From: Epiperipatus broadwayi
Lineage: Eukaryota > Onychophora > Udeonychophora > Euonychophora > Peripatidae
DNA length: 64,000 nt
Assembly: GCA_028023455.1 (NCBI GenBank)
Contig: JAQFVV010000031.1
Coordinates: forward strand, 4,588,001 to 4,652,000
Reading direction: 5' to 3'
In this document: positions 60,040 to 64,000 of the stretch, piece after piece
How the letters are laid out: every line of letters begins with the position of its first letter
How positions within the stretch are numbered: the stretch's first letter is position 1
Notes under the pieces: generated by a model
Told to the model about the DNA's origin: nothing
The model's database searches: none
What the model saw: the letters and a program-made list of their open reading frames with translations, nothing else
Position numbers and translations under genes: made by a program

Positions 60040-60780
60040 ATTGGTAATATGTTTATCATGAGTTAAAGAGGGAAATGAATCAATGGCAAATTTGATTGGC
60101 TTGCTGAAAGCCTTTGATCCAGCTTCCCTGAGGAATGGATAAGCTATAAAGAACAGCAACCAGCAACCTGAGGAAAAATTAGCCACATCAATGACCATAA
60201 TAGGTTCTTAAACTTACAAAATATTCAAGTCTCAATCTACTGTGAAAAAACCAGCTGACCTAGATTTTGATAAAATGTTAACAACTCTCACAGATTGTTT
60301 TTTTTTCAAACCTCTGACAATAATACAGATATATTACTTCAATGTCGGCATTCAAGAATGGGAGGAAAACTAGAGAGTTTACAACGTGAATTTGTTCTTT
60401 GGCATTAAAGTGCGAATTCAAAGATTTCATGAATGAAGCACTTCAATATCATTTTATTTGTGGCATAAATGATCACAATTTAAGACTTAAAATACTGATG
60501 ATGCCAGATTTAGCTTTTTTAAACAGCTGTGGCCCACACAGTACTGGCAGAATCGATAGTCAAGCAAACATATTTAAAAAAATTATTAAATATGATGTGC
60601 AAAAAATCGAGCATAATCCTTCAGTCAGTTCAGGTAATTCAGCATCAAATTGTCTAATTCATTACTATAGATGCAATGAATAAATGCACACACATACAGA
60701 ATGCCTGCACCACTATACAACATGTACATTTTGCCAGTGAATAGGACATATAAAAGCTGATAGTCTGAAATTAAAAAAAT
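60040..60780 (+). pseudogene. gypsy gag-like remnant
   Basis: Broken frames contain LLKAFDPA and a W..YKE-type segment. From 60399 comes ALKCEFKDFMNEALQYHFIC followed by GINDHNLRLKILM, which matches the capsid region of Ty3/gypsy Gag. Near 60650-60780 two Cys/His knuckle-like motifs follow (YYRCNE, then TECLHHYTTCTFCQ and IGHIKAD), interrupted by stops. Gag would form the particle and bind element RNA. This copy cannot make an intact product. Confidence 0.7.
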
Positions 60781-60879
60781 ACAACTGATACGAGAATGGA
60801 AAAACCTATTCTAAAAAGAGCAAATGTAATTATAAGAAAAACAAGTTGCCTATATAAATGATTAAAGATGATCTCTCTG

Positions 60880-61000
60880 AATTTATACACAGTGTTATAA
60901 ATAATGATACACCAGTTAGAATGGAATTGACATAGGGTCTGCAGTGTCTATTATTTCAAAAAATATCTGGGCTACCATTAATAAGAATAATGAATATAAG
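60880..61000 (+). pseudogene. gypsy aspartic protease remnant
   Basis: At 60929-60958 one frame reads DIGSAVSIIS, the retroviral-type aspartic protease active site D(T/S)GS with the Thr replaced by Ile. Upstream DTPVRME-like residues and flanking frames are disrupted. The site, in the order gag then protease then RT, fits a gypsy pol start. Confidence 0.65.
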
Positions 61001-61273
61001 CTGCATCCTATCAGTAAGTCAATCTCAGACTATCAAGGCAATAAAGTATAAAACTGGGCCAAACAATAATTAAAATTACTATGCTTAACAAAACTAACAC
61101 CTACCACTGGTGGTGACATCAGGTGATCACAGCAACTTATTAGGCCATGACTGGTTCAGTCATTTAGGCTTTGCAATGACAGAGGTGAACCAGGGCACAA
61201 CATTAACTAAATTAAAATCTGATTATTCAGCAGTCTTCAACAAAGAGACAGGTCTGTACTAATCCATTTACCA

Positions 61274-61985
61274 CTAAATAGAGGTAAAACCCATTAGTTG
61301 TCTGTGCAGATCACTTCCATTAGCTTTGAGAACTAAAGTAGAAGCAGAGCTTGAAAAGTGGGAGGCAGCAGAGGTTATAGAGCCCATAACATACTCAGAA
61401 TTGGCCACCTCAATAATACCAATCATCAAAGAAAATGGTGATGCGCATATATGTGGGATTATCAATGCATAATCAATAAAGCTCTTGATCCAGATAATTA
61501 CCAACCTCCATCAGTCAAACAAATCCTATCCATATTATCAGCTGATAGGGATTTTACTAAAATAGATCTAAAACATGCATACTTGCAACTACCTATGGGT
61601 GATCAGGCTGCAAGAGCATTATTAATAATAATCTATAAAAGGTTATTCAAAATGAACCAGTTTTCTTTTGGTATATTAGTTGTCTTAGCAATATTCCAGA
61701 GAGTCATGGATCAACTGGCTGCTGGAATACTGGATGCACTACCATATTTTGATGATGTCCTATTAGTTGTACAAATACCAGAACAACTCTGGAGTGCCAC
61801 CAAGAAACTCCTAGACAAATTCAAAGCCTCTGACATTTTGAAGCCAATGAGTTTGAATTTCTGGGATACAGGATAAATGTAAATAGCATTCATCCAACTC
61901 AAAAGAAAGTTTTGGCAATAAAAAAAGCCAAAACACCTAAAAATAAGAAGGAACTTCAACCCATTTTAGGGCTGATAAATTATTA
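61274..61985 (+). pseudogene. gypsy reverse transcriptase remnant
   Basis: The frame across 61310-61470 reads LPLALRTKVEAELEKW and SIIPIIKENGDAHICG, the N-terminal RT blocks. After a frameshift near 61460 the 61451-61876 frame has DYQCIINKALDPDNYQPPS, FTKIDLKHAYLQLP (motif A) and LPYFDDVLLV (catalytic FDD). A stop at 61874 and another frame then give ELQPILGLINYYEGF, the connection region. Shifts and stops show it is inactive. Confidence 0.85.
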
Positions 61986-62400
61986 TGAAGGCTTCTTATA
62001 CCATAAAACAAGCTGCTGAGCCACTGTACAGGCTACTGGACAAGAAGGCAGCTTGGAAGTGGAACAGTAAGCATGAAAAGCCAACAGCAGTATTGGCACA
62101 TTTCAACTCAGAAAAGGTGCTAGTACTAACATGTGATGCATCACCTGTTGGAATAGGGGTAGTGTTGTCTTATAGAGATAATAAAGGGACACAGTCCTAT
62201 TGCCTTTGCATCAAAGTATCTCTCAAAGACTGAGAGAAACTGCTCAAATTGATAGAGAGACATTGGCTCTGATCAATGGCATCAAAAAAATTTCCCAATT
62301 ACCTATATGGTAAACCATTCATCCTACAAACACATCATAGACCTTTCTTGGGAATATTTGCATCTGACAAGAAAATCCCTCAGCATACTTCATCATAAAT
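61985..62400 (+). pseudogene. gypsy RNase H remnant
   Basis: AAEPLYRLLDKKAAWKWN precedes VLTCDASPVGIGVVLSY, the RNase H motif carrying the first catalytic Asp. A frameshift near 62200 leads into ALINGIKKF-like and TDHRPFLGIF-like segments near 62270-62350, the usual C-terminal part of the gypsy RNase H. No single frame spans it. Confidence 0.75.
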
Positions 62401-62769
62401 TCTGCAGTAGTTCAATTTATTGTCAGGCTATAACTTTGCACTACAGTACATTGAAGGAAAATATATTACCATGTAGATACATTAAGCTGATTGCCTGCAG
62501 AGGCTGCAAACAATCTAATATCAAATCAATCAATGAACATGATTGACTTGGACTCAGGAATATCACTGAACAGTAAGACAGTGGCTGTATGGACTAGTAA
62601 TGACCCTGGATTCCAAAAGTTACAAAAATGTATCCAACAGGGTTGGACAAATAAAAATACCAGATGAATTGCATTCAGCCTACTGGATGCATAGGCTGAA
62701 CCTATCAACTAAACATTGCTGCATTATCTGAGTATCCAGAGTAGTGATTCCCCCAGCTGGGTGTTCCCA

Positions 62770-63300
62770 GGTGCTCAGTATGTTACATAGTGGACATCCA
62801 GGGATAGTCCTAATGAAGATGCTAGCCAGATCATATGTGTGGTGGCCTATCTTAAATGCTGATTTTGAGGCCAAAGTCCACCACTGCTAGCAGTGCAAAA
62901 TGAAATCAAAACATGCCAGCAAAATACAAAACAGTCCAATGGCTTAAACCTAAAGAGATAGTCTAGACTCCATGCGAATCATACAGATCAATGGAAAGGC
63001 AAAGTTCTCTTGATAGTAGTTGATTCATACTCCAAGTGGCTGAAGGTAGTGGAAGTCCCTCACTTCAGTCCACAGCCACAATAGAAGCTCTTAAACAGAT
63101 TTTTGCAACACATGACCTACCTAAGACATTAATGACAGATAATGGCACATTTACAGCCAGTGCATTCAAAAACTTTTGCACCAATAATAACATTAATCTA
63201 GTGTATAGCCCTTCATTTTATCCAGAAAGCAATGCCCAGGCAGAGAGATTAGTTCAAGAAGCAAAAAGTTGATAACAAAAATGGATGCAGGAAGCTGGAA
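62770..63300 (+). pseudogene. gypsy integrase remnant
   Basis: HPGIVLMKMLARSYVWWPIL followed by VHHC and QC is the H2C2 zinc-binding domain (one stop between the cysteines). LLIVVDSYSKW near 63010 carries the first catalytic Asp, LMTDNGTF near 63135 the second, and NAQAERLVQEAK near 63230 the Glu, so the DDE triad is recognisable across frames. Integrase would insert the cDNA. Several frameshifts make it inactive. The 63464-63652 frame downstream has no recognised domain. Confidence 0.85.
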
Positions 63301-63835
63301 CACCAGGACTGCTAGAACATTACTAGCATTGCATTCCATATCAAATACATCAATAAGATTTCAGCAGAGCTACTATTCAATAGATCTCTGTGAACTAACA
63401 TGAAAATGCTAAAACCCGATTCCAAATAGCAAGATAAAACTTACAAATAGGCATTCGCATTATTTGCAACATATACTATGGATACCAGTAGTGGTTACAC
63501 AACTGAAAGGGCTCTATATTGTAATAGTTCAAATAACAGATGGTTATCAACATCATTGTTACCTAACCCAACTGAGACTGAATCACATAGAAACAAGTAC
63601 ATCTAACAAAAAGGATGACTACCAAACCAAAGAGAACAACAACCTAGATTAACATCCAGGTACAAGTACACCAAGCAAAAATGATGACTATTAAACTGAA
63701 GACATCAGCAAACAAACAGGAACAAAATCCATCAAACAAGAATGATGAACAAGACAAGAATAAACTTGAGAAACCAACCAAGTGAACATGTCTAGGCCAT
63801 CTCAATGACTACATTCTCCAGTGCTAAATTTAGCC

Positions 63836-63846
63836 AGGAGAAGGGA
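63836..63846 (+). other. Polypurine tract
   Basis: AGGAGAAGGGA lies directly before the 3' LTR start TGTCATATC, the position of the plus-strand primer in LTR retrotransposons. Confidence 0.7.
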
Positions 63847-64000
63847 TGTCATATCTGACTTTGCCTTCAGAAGTGAACTAGTTCAGAATTCTTCATTATC
63901 TGATTGGATTGAGCATATGGATAATCATGTATAAACATGGCCAAAGGGTAAAAACAAGTATGTCCAATGTGTAAACATGTGCATAAAATCCTATTGGTTA
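63847..64000 (+). repeat. 3' LTR, truncated by window end
   Basis: Matches the 5' LTR through TGTCATATCTGAC, GGCCAAAGGGTAAA and GCATAAAATCCTATT with scattered substitutions and indels. The remainder lies beyond base 64000. Confidence 0.85.

Larger units (their letters stand above)
58709..64000 (+). mobile_element. Ty3/gypsy LTR retrotransposon, decayed
   Basis: The same sequence, TGTCATATCTGAC(C/T)TTGCCT, starts an LTR at 58709 and again at 63847, enclosing gag-, protease-, RT-, RNase H- and integrase-like remnants in Ty3/gypsy order (integrase after RNase H). Every domain carries stops or frameshifts and the LTRs differ visibly, so it is old and inactive. The 3' LTR is cut by the window edge. 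Total element length cannot be given but exceeds 5.29 kb. Confidence 0.9.

Noticed and set aside
58709-64000. Active retrotransposon or retrovirus with env
   Set aside because: All gag/pol domains carry stops or frameshifts, LTRs are diverged, and no env-like frame follows integrase.

Overview
This is nuclear DNA from an invertebrate animal. The window is strongly AT-rich (judged by eye, not counted), has kilobase-scale introns, and is dominated by transposable-element debris. No bacterial gene order, ribosome binding sites or long open frames are present. The only host gene I can support is the 3' end of an animal-type NAD kinase (NADK) on the + strand: exon 2019-2101, an intron of about 8.5 kb, and the terminal exon 10575-10773 with its stop codon. 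The species cannot be fixed. A Penelope-like element plus hammerhead/tRNA-like short elements would fit a lophotrochozoan, flatworm or cnidarian, but that is inference.

Layout. 1-11.1 kb: NADK 3' end and introns, with a SINE-like fragment and a foldback repeat inside the large intron. 11.3-20.6 kb: a small MITE-like repeat, a 764-bp inverted dimer of a hammerhead/tRNA-like unit (15339-16102), two tandem-repeat blocks (18.47-19.52 kb) and an apparently perfect 170-bp palindrome (20364-20533). 20.6-34 kb: mostly unrecognised AT-rich DNA with three inverted-repeat elements. 34.07-34.95 kb: a second hammerhead/tRNA-like inverted dimer. 35-42 kb: a tRNA-Asp-like relic, short direct repeats and a tandem pair of about 730-bp CCAAT-rich blocks. 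43.0-47.1 kb: a broken LINE on the - strand, split by a Penelope-like element (PLE) on the + strand that carries RT motifs and a GIY-YIG-type endonuclease. 47.84-49.05 kb: a TA-flanked, terminal-inverted-repeat DNA transposon remnant. 49.38-49.45 kb: the best-preserved hammerhead core. 51.4-57.6 kb: a foldback element of about 6.2 kb with nested tandem arrays. 58.7 kb to the window end: a decayed Ty3/gypsy LTR retrotransposon, with its 3' LTR cut by the window edge.

The most notable theme is a family of short units that each join a hammerhead ribozyme core to a tRNA-Ser-like sequence. There are five recognisable hammerhead cores, four of them in two head-to-head inverted dimers, in a window that also holds a PLE. 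Hammerhead ribozymes are known from PLEs, retrozymes and the schistosome Sm-alpha SINE. The inverted-dimer arrangement and the tRNA-like partner deserve a second look. All retroelement coding regions seen here carry frameshifts or stops and look dead.
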